DNA of 64,000 nt, from positions 17,858,220 through 17,922,219 of the forward strand of contig JAEMBT020000001.1 in the NCBI GenBank assembly GCA_018873245.2. Reading direction: 5' to 3'. Below the pieces are notes generated by a model that saw nothing but the letters and a program-made list of their open reading frames with translations, searched no databases and was not told the origin of the DNA. Of the stretch, positions 47,516 to 59,878 are shown one piece after another. Positions within the stretch are counted from its first letter, which is position 1; each line of letters starts with the position of its first letter. Source of the stretch: Archegozetes longisetosus (Eukaryota; Arthropoda; Arachnida; Sarcoptiformes; Trhypochthoniidae). Made by a program: the position numbers and the translations under genes.

Positions 47516-47773
47516 GCATTCTGATAGCAGTGAGACAATTATATACTGATGGATCATTTAAAGAGTTATGAGACCATTTAGGTTTTAAAATATTAATTAA
47601 TGTAGATCAGAGTTATCGAAGTTTTAATGATGCTGAAAAAACGCACGCCCGGATAAATATTCTGTTGACTGCATATCAAAATTATGGTAAGTGGCGGGTA
47701 GGACTAGAGGATGAAAATAATGTGACATGATGGGATTCAATATTTGAAACTTTGGCACCTCTATTCTATACTA

Positions 47774-49874
47774 TCGGGTGTTCGTTATATAAGTATCTCT
47801 AAGATTTGCAGTTGAATGATTTAAGTCAATGGATTTTAAGAAGGCGGTGTCTGCATTGACTGATTAGTAAGCTTCAGAAATGTTAATTTCAACTTTTATT
47901 CATTCTATTTGTTGAGTAATTAAAAGAATAGTGTTTAAAGAGAAAAATTGATTAAACCAAATGTTGGAGATGCTTTCCTTTGCATTACATACAGTCCTTA
48001 ACGCGTTTGATCATACTATTAGATGTATTTATGAGCATCTCAGGAGTTATTTTTTAATTTCATTTTCAATGTTGAGTTTCAATTCTTCCAAGTTTTGAGG
48101 GTTTGAAATATAGACTTTTTCTTTCAAATGGCCCCAAAGAAAGTAACCGGACTAGTCAAGTCAGGAGACCGGGGGCCATTCAGCCACACTTTCAAGTTAT
48201 CGACTGCTCTTAGATATTAACCGGTCAGCAAAATAACTTTCTAATAGAAAAGCGCTATTTTTTATGTATGAGCTGTTGCACCATCTTGTTGAAAGAGGGT
48301 CTTATCCAGATAATCACAATCTAAATGTTCAACAAACTGATCAATGATTTTCTAATGTTCACTAGAACTTATGACTTTATCAAAAAAATATTGGGCCTAC
48401 AACTTTTATGCATGAAACTGTACACCAGACTACAACTTTTAATGGATGAAGTGGTGACTCTTCACATTTGTTGGGGTTCTTTTCTGCCCAAATTCGTGTA
48501 TTTTGTGAATTCACAAAACCAGATAAATGAAAATAAGCTTCGTCAATGAATAAGTATGGTCTAAAGAAAAATTTTCAATAATTTTAGGGAAAATCAGCTC
48601 CCTTAGCTCCTGCCTTCTTGAGATAAGATTTTGTAAGTCTAATTTTTTACTCAAATTTTAGGATCTTACTTTTTTATTTTTTTTTGATGAGATATGTGTT
48701 AAATGATAGTTAATTATTAAAGATTTTGAGTTTTTGGTCTCATTTGGGCTGAAATGGAATTTTTGAAATGTTATAATCAATTCAAGTTTAGGTTTCCCTC
48801 ACATTTGTCTCTCAAGTTCTGAGTTTACTATAATTAAAGCTCGGTTAGATTCATGCAAGCCTTTACATAGTCATCAAAATCTTTCTAATTCTATTAATGT
48901 CTAAATAATAATAAACTATGTTTTAGAATATTATAAATCCATTTATAATATTAATTGGATTTAACATTTTATAATACTCTTAAAAGTAGTTTATAATTAC
49001 TTAGACATTAATAGAATTAGAGAGATTTTGATGACTATCTAAGGATTTGTATGAATCAAACGGAGTTTTAATTATAGTAAATTCAGAACTTGAGAGACAA
49101 ATGAGAGGGAAACCTAAACTTGAATTGATTATAACATTTCAAAAATTCCATTTCAGCCCAAGTAAAACCAAAAACTCAAAGTTTTTAATAATTAACTATC
49201 ATTTAACTCATATCTCACGAAAAAAGTAAATGAATAAATAGATAAATTTACAGCAAATGCCCCCTCCAAGTTAATAATTCTAGACTAACCTAGTATTCCA
49301 TCAGTTTTGATAAAACTCAAAAATCATTCGCAAAACTTCTTTCTTTTACCGTAATCTGTTTCTTTGAGTTCCTGTACCCGAATTACTCGATATGCCTTAA
49401 AATTCAATAATTCAGAAGCGGTGTGACATGCATTTTTCGAGATGTTTAACTGAGCAGCTCTTTTACTTAGACTTTTTCGGACTATGGAGAAAACTTTCTT
49501 TAATTTCTTCTTCTATTAATACAGTTCTCCTTCTGTTCCATTTTCTATTTTCAACACTTTCTGTTTCGTTAAATCTTTTGACTAAGCTCGAATACACTTA
49601 TCTGTAGGACCAACTCTTTTAAATTCTTTAAAAAAAATTGCTCAGGAACGGCTCTGTGAGATTTAGTATTCAAATAGATGTTCACAATAAAAACTCTCTC
49701 ATTTGTTTCATACACCATTTTCAGTATTTATTAGATTTATGTATGAACTTAATCTATAAAAAGTTCAAAATCAGACTCAATCATTCACCCTATTATTCAT
49801 AACTTTCTATCAAAACGACTCAAGAAAAAAAGTTTTAATAAAATTTTGTAGATACTTTTATAGCGAATACCCGG
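47774..49874 (-). mobile_element. Tc/mariner (IS630)-type element, decayed, interrupted by a palindromic insert
   Basis: Inverted ends tcgggtgttcgttatataag (left) and inverse ccgggtattcgctataaaag (right), each flanked by TA (47772-47773, 49875-49876). The minus strand reads, with stops and frameshifts, an N-terminal HTH part near 49,730-49,300 (MVYETNERVFIVNIYLNTKS), and after the insert a catalytic part near 48,560-48,290 (DEAYFHLSGFVNSQN, SPLHPLKVVVWCTVS, FQQDGATAHT), then SPDLT, FLWGHLKEKVYISNPQNLEE near 48,070-48,190. Of the DDE triad only the first D and the QQDGATAH aspartate are visible. Related to, but a different family from, the cassette transposon. Pseudogene. Confidence 0.75.
48680..49226. 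mobile_element. Near-perfect palindrome (foldback MITE), about 550 bp
   Basis: Left arm (about 48680-48945) and right arm (about 48960-49226) are inverse copies: gatgagatatgtgttaaatg pairs with the inverse of catttaactcatatctcacg, and tctaattctattaatgtcta with the inverse of tagacattaatagaattaga. The loop is about 15-30 bp. It splits the transposase remnant of the 47774-49874 element, so it inserted later. An apparent ORF at 49047-49229 is part of one arm. Confidence 0.75.
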
Positions 49875-50567
49875 TATTAATGATTGTTTGCAATCTCAAT
49901 TAATTGTAAATATACTCTGTTTTAAGTTTAAATTTCAAATCAATCTTGAACTATAATGCAAGAGTCATTTTGAACTAAGACTATTCACAAGATTATATAG
50001 TCAATTATTTTCAAAAATGAATTATCCCCAGATATGAATTGCATTATGTTATGTCAAAGAAAATTTTATTTATCTTTTGTGAACTAACACAACAACTCCT
50101 CTGACTCATAGTAATCTTATAAAAACAATAATGGTATCACAGATACCCATTCTCTAAGCTAACGTCAATTATTTGGTAAAAAATATCTCACTTTGATCTT
50201 TAAGAGTTTGTTAAATTAACTCATAAAAAGCTAATGCAATAATTTTTATGTGACTGTAAATTCAAGCATTCAATTGGCGATAAGAGCCATCAGCAACTGC
50301 AATACAGGCTTCAATACAGTTGAGTAAATAATTATTTGGAATTAATTGCACCCTAACATATATTCAGTCCTAAAATTCCTTCAGTTTGCTATAAATATTG
50401 GCTGAATTGAACACGTTGTCTGCTTAATAAGCGATTAGGTAATTACTTAACTTTTTGTTAATGAATCTTACATAAGTTAAAAGTAAGGAAATAGTTCTAG
50501 TTAATGTTTTAATGATCATAATTTATGATAAAACTGAATAATCTATAATATCTGCCACCAAATCTAA
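49875..50567. repeat. Diverged direct repeat, right copy (partner 30187-30866)
   Basis: Collinear with 30187-30866; see that entry. Begins exactly at the right TA flank of the 47774-49874 transposon, and the partner copy reads through this point without any element. Confidence 0.7.
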
Positions 50568-51798
50568 GCTTATTGTAATTAATAAGTCTATTAAATTTTA
50601 AGCCAAGTTTCAAAGTAATCTCACTAATTAGGTCTTGAGTGGAGTACAGATGCACTACTGGACAAGTACAGGTACAATACATGACAAGTATAGATACACT
50701 ACTGGAAGTACAGATACAGTATAGGATAAGTATACATACAGTACATGACAAGTACAGTTATGATCAAGTTGACCCTAAACTAATTTTAAGGCTTTGCCAA
50801 TCCATCGAATTACTCGTGGAAAATATTTTATTTAAAACGTGAATGTTTAAATATAATTAATACCCTAATAGTCACTCAAAATCGACCTCTTTAAATATCT
50901 TATCTATATGACTGAATCACAAAATGCCAGTCAATAACTACTTGTCATTTTAAAGTTAAGTGTTAATCTTTATATTAACACATGCAGCAGTATTCATGAA
51001 CACCACTTGAGGCTCAAGTGTGACTTAATCAAATTGCCAGTATGAGAAAGAACGCTCGTTTGGGTATGAAACTTGAACAATTAAAGCTTAATTGCGCTGA
51101 GGTTCTAAATGCTAAATCTAGACAAATTCTAGAATAGAAGATTACGAGTTTTCAATCTTTGAAAAGTCGCCCTTAACTTAAGTATTATTTGTGAATAAGG
51201 TTGATAAACTTTGAGCTGATATTTGAACAATAATTCCATGAAACTATTATATTCTTATACTTTCCCCGAATTATCATCTTTGGGTCACTTGTGTGCGATC
51301 AAATACGGGCCCTCTAATGATGTTGACAAATAATTTAGGAGTTTCCTCAAATATGAAAGAGTTGTGAGTGTTAGATAAAAATTCATTTTAACAATTCTAT
51401 AAAATTCATAATCTCTACTATCCATGCCTTGAAATTTGGATAAGCAGTTATAAAGAATTAGTTATGAATTGTATGACAGGAGGCGACAGTTGCACACATA
51501 ATTCAAGTAAGAGTAGTATTAAGGCATGGCTTATTGTAAAGTTGTGTTGTATCGGTTTTATACTCATTCTCCCATTGAATGCAACGTCACTTTGTTAATG
51601 TTTGACTCTACTGTTTGTCGACATTAATACTATTATTATCGTTTTATCTACACTCTCAATTTTTAACTAATTCTAATTTCGGTTTAATAATCAATTTTTA
51701 GTTATATTGTACGCTAATAAACATAATAATAATTGAAGTATAAATTGAAGTATAAATTGAAGTATCAGTTGAAATATTAATTGAAATCTGATCTAAAT
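50568..51798. other. Intergenic, with a minisatellite
   Basis: Contains a tandem repeat of about 18 bp built on tacagtacatgacaagtaca (50636-50752) and short repeats of taaattgaagta (51735-51785). No gene supported. Confidence 0.55.
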
Positions 51799-51838
51799 AT
51801 GGATAACAATTCAAAAGACAGTTACTTAAGTAATGCGG
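51799..51838 (+). CDS. Candidate alternative first exon of TPD52
   Basis: ATG at 51799 opens MDNNSKDSYLSNA and stops at a good donor (atgcgg|gtatgg) in phase 1. That is exactly the phase needed to enter the TPD52 exon at 56837, bypassing the first exon at 56502. TPD52-family genes commonly have alternative promoters. No other evidence; the 5-kb distance makes it only a candidate. Confidence 0.35.
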
Positions 51839-54800
51839 GTATGGTTCTCTCATTATTATTATTATTTGTTTCAATATTCATTTCTCACTATATCTTTAGA
51901 TCTTGTTTATATTTTTTACTTTTTTTATTACTTCTATTTGTTGTCTCTTTTGTTTGGCTGGAATGTGATGTTTTGGAAGAAATAGCAATAGATAGTGATT
52001 GAAAAGAGTTAGTATGATTAAAAGAACATAAAATAGACTTAATATAAACATGTAGTAATATTAGTAATACATTACTAAACACTTAAGGTACTTAAGTCGA
52101 ACTACCAGTTATGACTATTCATTTCTATTCGCTTTTTTCTCGTACTTTACAACAGATGTTTATATTTTGCATTTTTTATTTCATATTCATATTGTTACTC
52201 ATCCCTCAATAGACTTCTATTAGTCTAATAATAATTTTGAAAATTATAAATAACTACAGATAAGATAATGAATTTCTTACGAGTAATAACAAGCGATAAA
52301 CTAAACACTGATGTAATATTTGAATTTGATATTAAATTGAACTATTTAATTCTCATATATTATCATCATTTGTTACACATTTCTTATATCTCTTCTCTTT
52401 GTCTCTCACTTTAAGCTTTGATTCGTTATATGTAATATATTTTGATTTGAATTACTTTTAGATTGTTTTTTATTTGAATATTCGCACCATAGTTTCTACT
52501 GTAATCACCATGAAACATTATCATTAATGATTTATATTTTCTATAAACAACAGATATATTCCCCCTTCCATTGAAACTTGTAAATCATCCATTTGGTTGC
52601 TTTATTGCCACATAAGTCTAGCTTTTGTTTTGTCGCAACATTACGTTCAAATAGTCTATTGAACAAGTTTTTATGTCTCAATAAATAGTGATCGCATTCA
52701 TTGCTATCGAGTAAAAACATTAGTTTGTCTTCAATGGCTTATCTCAACCTTAATCATAGTGTGATTAATATAATCGACTGGAGTTAATCTTTAAGTTAAT
52801 GAGAAATATTTGACAATGAGAGAGAAATCATGAGAAATAGATGAAGGCATTAGTGTTTAAGTAAGAAAGTTAGACATAGTTTCTTAACTCACATATATAC
52901 TCGATTCTCATAAATAATGCCTCAATTCGATTCGTTTTCTTGTCAAACTTTTTCAATACTCATTCATAGCAGATAGTGGTATCAGATATATGGGTCTGGC
53001 TATATAAGTCTAACTTCAAATGGACATCAAATCTGTTTGTCACTAAACTTATACGAATCACTTCTTCCATGATTGACACATGAGATTTGATTTCTGCTTT
53101 AATGCATTTCAGATACTTTTAGATTATTTTAAGTAAAACCAATTACTTATCATTGACTAAATACGGATATAAGCGAATAGTTTTGTGTTATTAGTAGGAA
53201 GTGCTTAACAACTTGTTAATTGCATAAAACAATGCATTACCATAGCATTCATAGCTTATCATAAATGCTCAACACATGACTAAAGCCTAAATTAATCTCT
53301 AATTGCATCTATTCATTATTTGATCGATATTTCTCTCATCTGCATTCACTCTTCTCTCTTTGAATCTTTAAGTCTTCTCTAAATCTAATCTGCTTTTCTC
53401 AGTTCAATCAATGGTTTTGGTTACATAAAAGCCAAGATTAATATAATTTTAGTAAAGGCTTACTATTCTATAGCAACTATGATGCAAATGCACTTAAGAG
53501 AGTTAATAATATATCTATTTAGTAAATTAATAAAATGAATGCATAGTATGGAACATACAAGAGGTACAACACGACAATATATACCATATATTGATCATAT
53601 TTTTTTTTGTATACTCTACTCAAGTCATATAACTGTATTACTCTATACCATTCTCTACCATTAACTGAGAGCGTATAAAACTTAGGTATGCTTATAATGA
53701 ATGTATAAACCAACTCACTCATTCTCACAACACTAATGTTGCTACAGCTTCTGTTTTATTCAACTTTTTTACTTTTAATTTCCTCTCTTTTTGATTGACT
53801 TGAACTTTAAGTCAATTTTTCAATCTTAATCAACTGATGAAATTATAATTTAAATTATGAGATTGTCACTAACTTGGTGCTGAAAACTGAGAATATTTAG
53901 TAGACTAAACGAATTTTAGTCTTTGTGTATATAAGCACTACATTGAACTTGCATTTATTCCGATTATTCTGTTGGCAATAAGCTGTTATGTGCACTTCAG
54001 AACTGCATTAACTCAGTCTGTATTACATTATATATATATATATATATTTTGAAGAACACATATAACACATTCCTTACATTTACTTGAATTTCGATTTTTT
54101 CAAAATGTATTTCAGAGGTAAGAGAGTTAAACATATTTTTACATAAAGAGTGCATTACTTCTCACATTAATCTCAACTTATGTTAGCAGCATAAAAATCT
54201 AGATATCTTTAAATTATTCTACCAATTTGAACTTGAAACACCAAATTTGCATATTTTTACTTCTAATTTGCCTCTGCTCTCCTTTTTCATATGACTTCAG
54301 CTCTTACTTTTGTTTTCTATTTTTGAAACTTATTGAAATTGTAAAGTCTCAAATTTCTCTAGAGTTCAATCCTTTTAATATGGAATCGATTGAGAATTGT
54401 TGAAGTTTCCAGACGAAACATTTCATGAATTACATGTATTACCTTTTGTATAAAGTATAAAACTTTGGATGTTTACCAGCAAAAGAATTGAGGTTTCGAT
54501 CAAATTTTTATCTCAAATGTCAGATTAATATCGTACCAGTGAAGGTTCTTGTTTTTGATTGTAGAAATATTTTATAACATTGTTTTAAAAGCGATTTTCT
54601 TGTTTTCCATTTGATCCGATCCTTTGGGTTTTATAAGATTAGAAATCGATAGAATAGCGACTAAAGCTATCGCCAGATATTTTCTCATTTTCTCTGCTAT
54701 TTATATAGCGTATTTTTCATCATTTCCAACAAATCACTCAATACTTGGGTCACTTATTGCTTTTCTTGAAACTAAATATGCAACTAATCGAAAACTCACA

Positions 54801-56501
54801 ATTTACTCAAATATCTCAAGAATAACATTTGTTTTATCTCTTAATTTTGAATCTATTATTCTTTCCTAACAAACCATTAAACCGATGAACAATTGTTGAA
54901 GTATGACCAATCACTTTCTCACTCTTCCATACTAAAGAGTTTGTAATGACTAATGTCATAAGTCATTACTCCTTCACTTGTTGTTCATAAGGATTTTATT
55001 AGAAATAATAATTGATTAGTAATGAGTTGCTTAAACAAATAGCCAGAATTGGTCAATAAATGTGTATTGGTTCATTTGGTATCTGCAGGCAATTATTTGT
55101 TAAGATACAAATCATCTCTTTCTCTATTACTATTATATTTCTCTCTCTCTCTACTACTACTACTTTAACAATAAGTTATTTTCCTATTCTTTTTCACATT
55201 TCTCTATATCAGTAACAGATCTATTAGTTGTCTGAATTGAAATAGAATTATTTTATATTGTTGATGAACTAACAAACTAAATATTGACCAATATGTTTAT
55301 TTAATTATAATAAAGCGACAATACCAATGTTTAGTATGTAAACAATTAAATGTAGTAGTAGTTTAAATGATTGTCTACTCAAATTAGATTATCTACTTCT
55401 ATCTTGTTTTTTCGTTAGTTTCTCTCTTCATTTCTCTTATAAACTTATTTGTTCTTTATATTGATTTGACATTTAGTTTCTCACAATCTGTTAAATATCT
55501 TATGCATGTTTTGCTCCAATTTGTATTCTAGCATATCTGGCATCAATCTATTTTTTACATCATTATTATCATAAACATGACTTTAATCTAAATTTATGCT
55601 TATTCAACTACTTCATAATTCTATTCTATTTCATCCAATTATTGCTTCTCACATTAATCTAATACATTCTGTTGAATGTCAAATGCATTATCGAGTTTGT
55701 AGCTAATCAAGTTTGATACTCTTAGGTCAATTCAATACATACCTATAAGTATTGGAATATGTCGGTATGCCTTATCCATTCTGGTTATGTCAGCAATAAG
55801 ATTGTAGTCTATAAGATAGTAGTCGAGCAACTTTTATCGGTTACCTAACAGGTGATGATTCAATCCGAGTGACGTTTCGCATTTGTGGCACTTTTAGGCG
55901 TTGTTCCGTTACAACTATTTAATTCATTGCTATATCTTAATTATCATTTATTTCTATTACGTGTTCATCTCTTCTACTCTTTCGACTATTTCTCACATAT
56001 GATTAAATATTTACATCTTTTTGTGCAGTGATTTACGTATGGCTACTGTTAATTAACGATTGTTTTCTATCGCAATTTTGATTAAAAGCCAAAATACGTG
56101 CCGTCTTTCTAAATAAAATTCTCTCATTTACGATCGATATAAATAGTTCTGGACTTTGTATTTGTTTATAACATTCTATCGCTTTGTGTCTCTTGTAATC
56201 CTTTAACTAATTTTATCTTCTTCTTCAGCCCAAAGTGATCCCATTTGCCAAAAATCAATCAAATTGATAAATTCAAAGAGTTGCTAACAAAACTGTTTTG
56301 TTTTTTCTAATTTTGTTGTCAATTTGATTTATTACTTCTATTTATTTAGATTTTTAAGTTTCAATTCATTCAACCCAACAAACATTTTGAACTTAACAAA
56401 ATTGATTTATTCTCACGTTCGGTGATATAAAAATTACTATTTGTTCATACGCTCAGTGATATAAAAATTGATTTTTATTCATTTCATACTAAATAATAAT
56501 A
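51839..56501. other. Gene-poor stretch upstream of TPD52
   Basis: AT-rich, with a short (TA)n near 54030 and a pyrimidine stretch near 55135-55165. No exon recognised; open frames (e.g. 54624-54869) lack family features. If the 51799 exon is real this is a TPD52 intron. Confidence 0.5.
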
Positions 56502-58338
56502 ATGTCGTCTAAAAAACAATCAAAAAATCAGTCTCAAAAGAGTAGTACAAATAAGAACGACAAACGAGCCTCCAGTCTAGCTTCTGATGATAAGAATGGC
56601 TTCATTAGTAGTGCTGATTATGATGAACTCAGTACTCATTATCAACCTGAGGCTATTGATCATGAAAAGTATGAAACTTTTCGTAGAATTGCTTCTGCTG
56701 AAGAGATTGAGGAATTAGGTATTTTTTTCACTATCTATTCCTTTTTCTTCGTCAACAAGTCATCAATTTTTTTCTATACAAATAATGCTTATTTTCTAAT
56801 CAATATATTGTTTATTATGTTTGTTTGTTATTTCAGATACGTTTTATAATGCTTCGAGTGATGACGGATTCGATGTTTCTCATGAAGCCAGTTATGACTT
56901 GTCAAATATGGATCCACAACAAAGAGAACAATTACAAGAAGAGTGGAAACGAGAATTAGCAAAAGTACTTCATCTTCACTTAGTTTATGGATAGATTCTC
57001 TTACTTTTGTTATTTTTATTTTTACTTGTCTTAGACTGAAGAAGAAATACAGACTTTGCGTCAGGTCTTATCAGCAAAAGTAAAGCAATCCCATGAACTG
57101 AAGAGAAAATTGGGGATAACTGTCTGGAAAGAATTTCGTGACGATATGGAACAAGGAATTAAGAATATTCAAGAGACCACTGCGTATGTTATCTATTATT
57201 AACTTAATATTTTAATAAATTAAAACATTTCGTCTTTTCTCCTAAACTAATTCACTTTCTATTAAATGTCACGCAATCTAACAGTCTTTGTATACCTTCA
57301 CTAAATTTCTTATTCAAAATTGAATTTGAACAATTTTCTCGTTTAACTGATTCGATAGGAGTTTGGTTTTGATACTTTTATAGAATAAAATTGATTTATT
57401 CCTAGCTATAAAGAAACCACTGGAAAACTATTGGAGTGGAATAATGCAATACAAAGAGCTCCGATGTGAGTCTCAGGCTCCTCTAATTCAGTTTCTCATT
57501 ACTTCTTCTCTTTGTAAACATTAACCTAAACTTACTTCATTCTAATCGCATCAGTTAATTGCTGCTTATTCACTATACTTTTCGCTCTGTTCATTAATGT
57601 ATTTAATCGAGTGTTAACTCTAGACTTATTCACTTGAAACATGTCTACTTCAGACTTGTTAACTCCAAACCTGTTGACTTAATTTCTCATCACCAATGAA
57701 GCTCTAATCTATTATTTATTAACTGTTAATTGTGTATTGATATGTTGTGGATTTACCTATTTTTGATAGATAAACAACAAATACTAACTATTTTTCTTGC
57801 TTTTTTGCATTCCTGCAACAGCTCTGGATTGGGAATATTTACTACTCCGGCGTATGTGTTAACTTTGTTAAATCCATTGTCAATTGCTTTCTTTGCTCAT
57901 TTTCTCCTTTCAACCAATTTTTCATTTCAATTCCTCTCATCTCATCCCTTCTCTAATCTTAATCTCTCTCTCTCATTCAACAGTTATCAGAAGACTAGTG
58001 AAGCTGTGAAGATTGCCAGTGAGAAAACTACTTCGGTTATTGGCACACTTGGTGGTAGTGTTGCCCGAAAGTTGGGAGAAGTCAAAAATTCAAATGCTTT
58101 CAAGTCATTCGAGGAGCGTGTAGGATATGCCGTAACCAATGTTAAAGTCAGTATTATCTAAGATTTAAGTAATTTTTATTAATTAAGTTATGTTTTTTAA
58201 CAGAGCAAAATGTCAGGTTCAAGAAGTAATAGTACCAACAGTTTTGAAGATGCGTTAAATAACACTGAGAGGCGTACATCTCAAGGCGCTACTCCTGTCA
58301 CTTCACCTACTATTCCAGAAGACAAACCTATTTCATAA
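56502..58338 (+). CDS. TPD52: Tumor protein D52 (TPD52) family protein, seven exons
   Basis: Exons 56502-56718, 56837-56964, 57035-57183, 57406-57465, 57822-57851, 57984-58146, 58204-58338; all phases agree, 293 residues with every exon included. The product begins MSSKKQSKNQSQKSS (basic, low complexity), has ETFRRIASAEEIEEL, then the coiled-coil core WKRELAKTEEEIQTLRQVLS and VKQSHELKRKLGI that defines the D52 family, followed by AYQKTSEAVKIASEK, GSVARKLGEVKNS, FKSFEERVGYAV and a Ser/Thr-rich tail. D52 proteins are small cytoplasmic coiled-coil adaptors linked to membrane trafficking and lipid droplets. The 60- and 30-bp exons (57406, 57822) have phase 2 on both sides and can be skipped without frame change; skipping both gives the canonical ETTAYQKTSE join. 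Confidence 0.92.
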
Positions 58339-58383
58339 TCTCCGATCTTATAGTGACGCCACAGTCACTTCTCTCTAATGCCT

Positions 58384-58389
58384 AATAAA
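58384..58389 (+). terminator. TPD52 polyadenylation signal
   Basis: AATAAA 46 bp after the TPD52 stop codon. Confidence 0.5.
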
Positions 58390-58953
58390 CCCTTCTATTA
58401 CCTAAATTATTTAAAACTATAACAACTTATCAATTGCTATCTTAAAAAGTCATGGATCACTATTTATAAACATGTCTAACACATGTTTTCTCTTTCAAGT
58501 CTTAATGTCTGTAATATCCGTATTGACTGATATCATTCCAAATTTTGGCTTTTACTCGATCTTTCCCCCTCCTTTTGACTCCATATCTAGTTATGAGTCT
58601 TATATTCGATTGAATCTGGTTTGTATCACTTCGATAATCATATTTTGTGCCATCAATGGTTTTTGTGATGCAACTCTCAATCAAAAGCAATATTTTAGTA
58701 TCTTATGATTATTGCAAATCTATCTGATTATTTCATCTGATTTGATTTTATTGGTCCTGATTGTGTAAAAACTCATATCAACTAAAAATTGATACTATAT
58801 TTAATTATTAATCTCTATAATTAACTTATATTTTCTGTTAGAAGACAATTGAAACTTAAAAGTTGATTAAAGTTTTTAACTGAATAAAAACCAAACTATG
58901 TTTGTGTGGTGTAAAACGTACTTAAATGAATTTTTTTTCAAATAAAAATCGCA
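58390..58953. other. Space between convergent TPD52 and mL64 genes
   Basis: About 0.6 kb AT-rich. Overlapping open frames at 58472-58708 (both strands) show no family motif. Confidence 0.5.
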
Positions 58954-58959
58954 TTTATT
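58954..58959 (-). terminator. mL64 polyadenylation signal
   Basis: AATAAA on the minus strand, about 40 bp beyond the mL64 stop. Confidence 0.55.
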
Positions 58960-58999
58960 ATGATTTACAGACTACAACAACTGGTACTTAAATGAATGA

Positions 59000-59878
59000 C
59001 TATTTGTTTTGGGTATCAGAAGTGGTTTGATTGGTGTCGAGTTCTTGTTTTTGGTTATCTACTTGTTTATGAGTTTTACTTTTTTCAAGAGTTTTCTCCT
59101 CGTCTTTTTCCCTCTCCATGGCCTCAGTAGCCAATGCCTGTAACCTCTCCAGAGCTTGTCTCTGTTTTTCTTGTTTACGGGCCGCTTTACTCAATTTCTT
59201 CATTTCCTCGTCTTTCTTAATCAAAGCCTCCTCAAAACGAGGGTCTTTAGGGTCCAAATCATAGCCAACAAATTCTCTGACCTCTTGAATCAACTTTTCT
59301 TTCTTTAGTTTCTCATTTTCGATGTCGTCGTGCATTTTTTTATACTTATCCCAAAACTCTTGTTTCCATTTTGGCAATTGTTTCAAGTTAGCCAAAATTT
59401 CTTTTTCTCTCTTCTTCTTGAATCTGAGCTCTTCTTCACGAATAGCGCTGACCTTTTCGACCATTTCGTTAAGCGGTGGATGAAAAGCCTTTTCATATCC
59501 TTTGATGTATTGTAACTCTTCTTTCGAAGGCCAACAAACACCAGGTTTGAGACCCGAAGCCCTGCCGTAAGTGGCATATCGTCTGCGAACTGCTTGTTTC
59601 TTGAATTGCCACAAATAAGTCATTTCTGGGACGTTATTTCCCGTTAATTCACTTTTGATAAGTGCTGGTAACCGGGATTTATCTCTTATCTTCATTATTT
59701 GTTCCTCAGACATGACAGTCACTTGTTCTTCTAGTACTGGACTTGCTATTGGTTCGACCTCTTCTGGTTCTTTCTTCTTCCCAAATCCGAAAATACTTCT
59801 TTCGCATCTCTTCAACAGTAATGGTCTCGCAAATAGTTGTTCTTTAATATAACATCCTTTGCATAGTTTTAATAACAT
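59000..59878 (-). CDS. GADD45GIP1: Mitochondrial ribosomal protein mL64 (GADD45GIP1/CRIF1), single exon
   Basis: 292-residue ORF without introns. A basic, hydrophobic N-terminus (MLLKLCKGCYIKEQLFARPL) fits a mitochondrial targeting sequence. The family core follows: DKSRLPALIKSELTG, YATYGRASGLKPGVCWPSKE (the YGxASGxxPGxxWPxxEEL block), a long charged helix KKKREKEILANLKQLPKW, and GYDLDPKDPRFEE, then a KE-rich tail. The protein is a component of the mitochondrial large ribosomal subunit, needed for insertion of mtDNA-encoded inner-membrane proteins (known for the family). The gene is divergent from RpL7, with 333 bp between start codons. Confidence 0.9.
   Translation of the reverse strand: MLLKLCKGCYIKEQLFARPLLLKRCERSIFGFGKKKEPEEVEPIASPVLEEQVTVMSEEQIMKIRDKSRLPALIKSELTGNNVPEMTYLWQFKKQAVRRRYATYGRASGLKPGVCWPSKEELQYIKGYEKAFHPPLNEMVEKVSAIREEELRFKKKREKEILANLKQLPKWKQEFWDKYKKMHDDIENEKLKKEKLIQEVREFVGYDLDPKDPRFEEALIKKDEEMKKLSKAARKQEKQRQALERLQALATEAMEREKDEEKTLEKSKTHKQVDNQKQELDTNQTTSDTQNK

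Noticed and set aside
49047..49229. 60-codon ORF in the palindrome
   Set aside because: Part of one arm of the inverted repeat; no protein features.
50639..50842. Open frame over 50.64-50.84 kb
   Set aside because: It only translates the tacagtacatgacaagtaca minisatellite.
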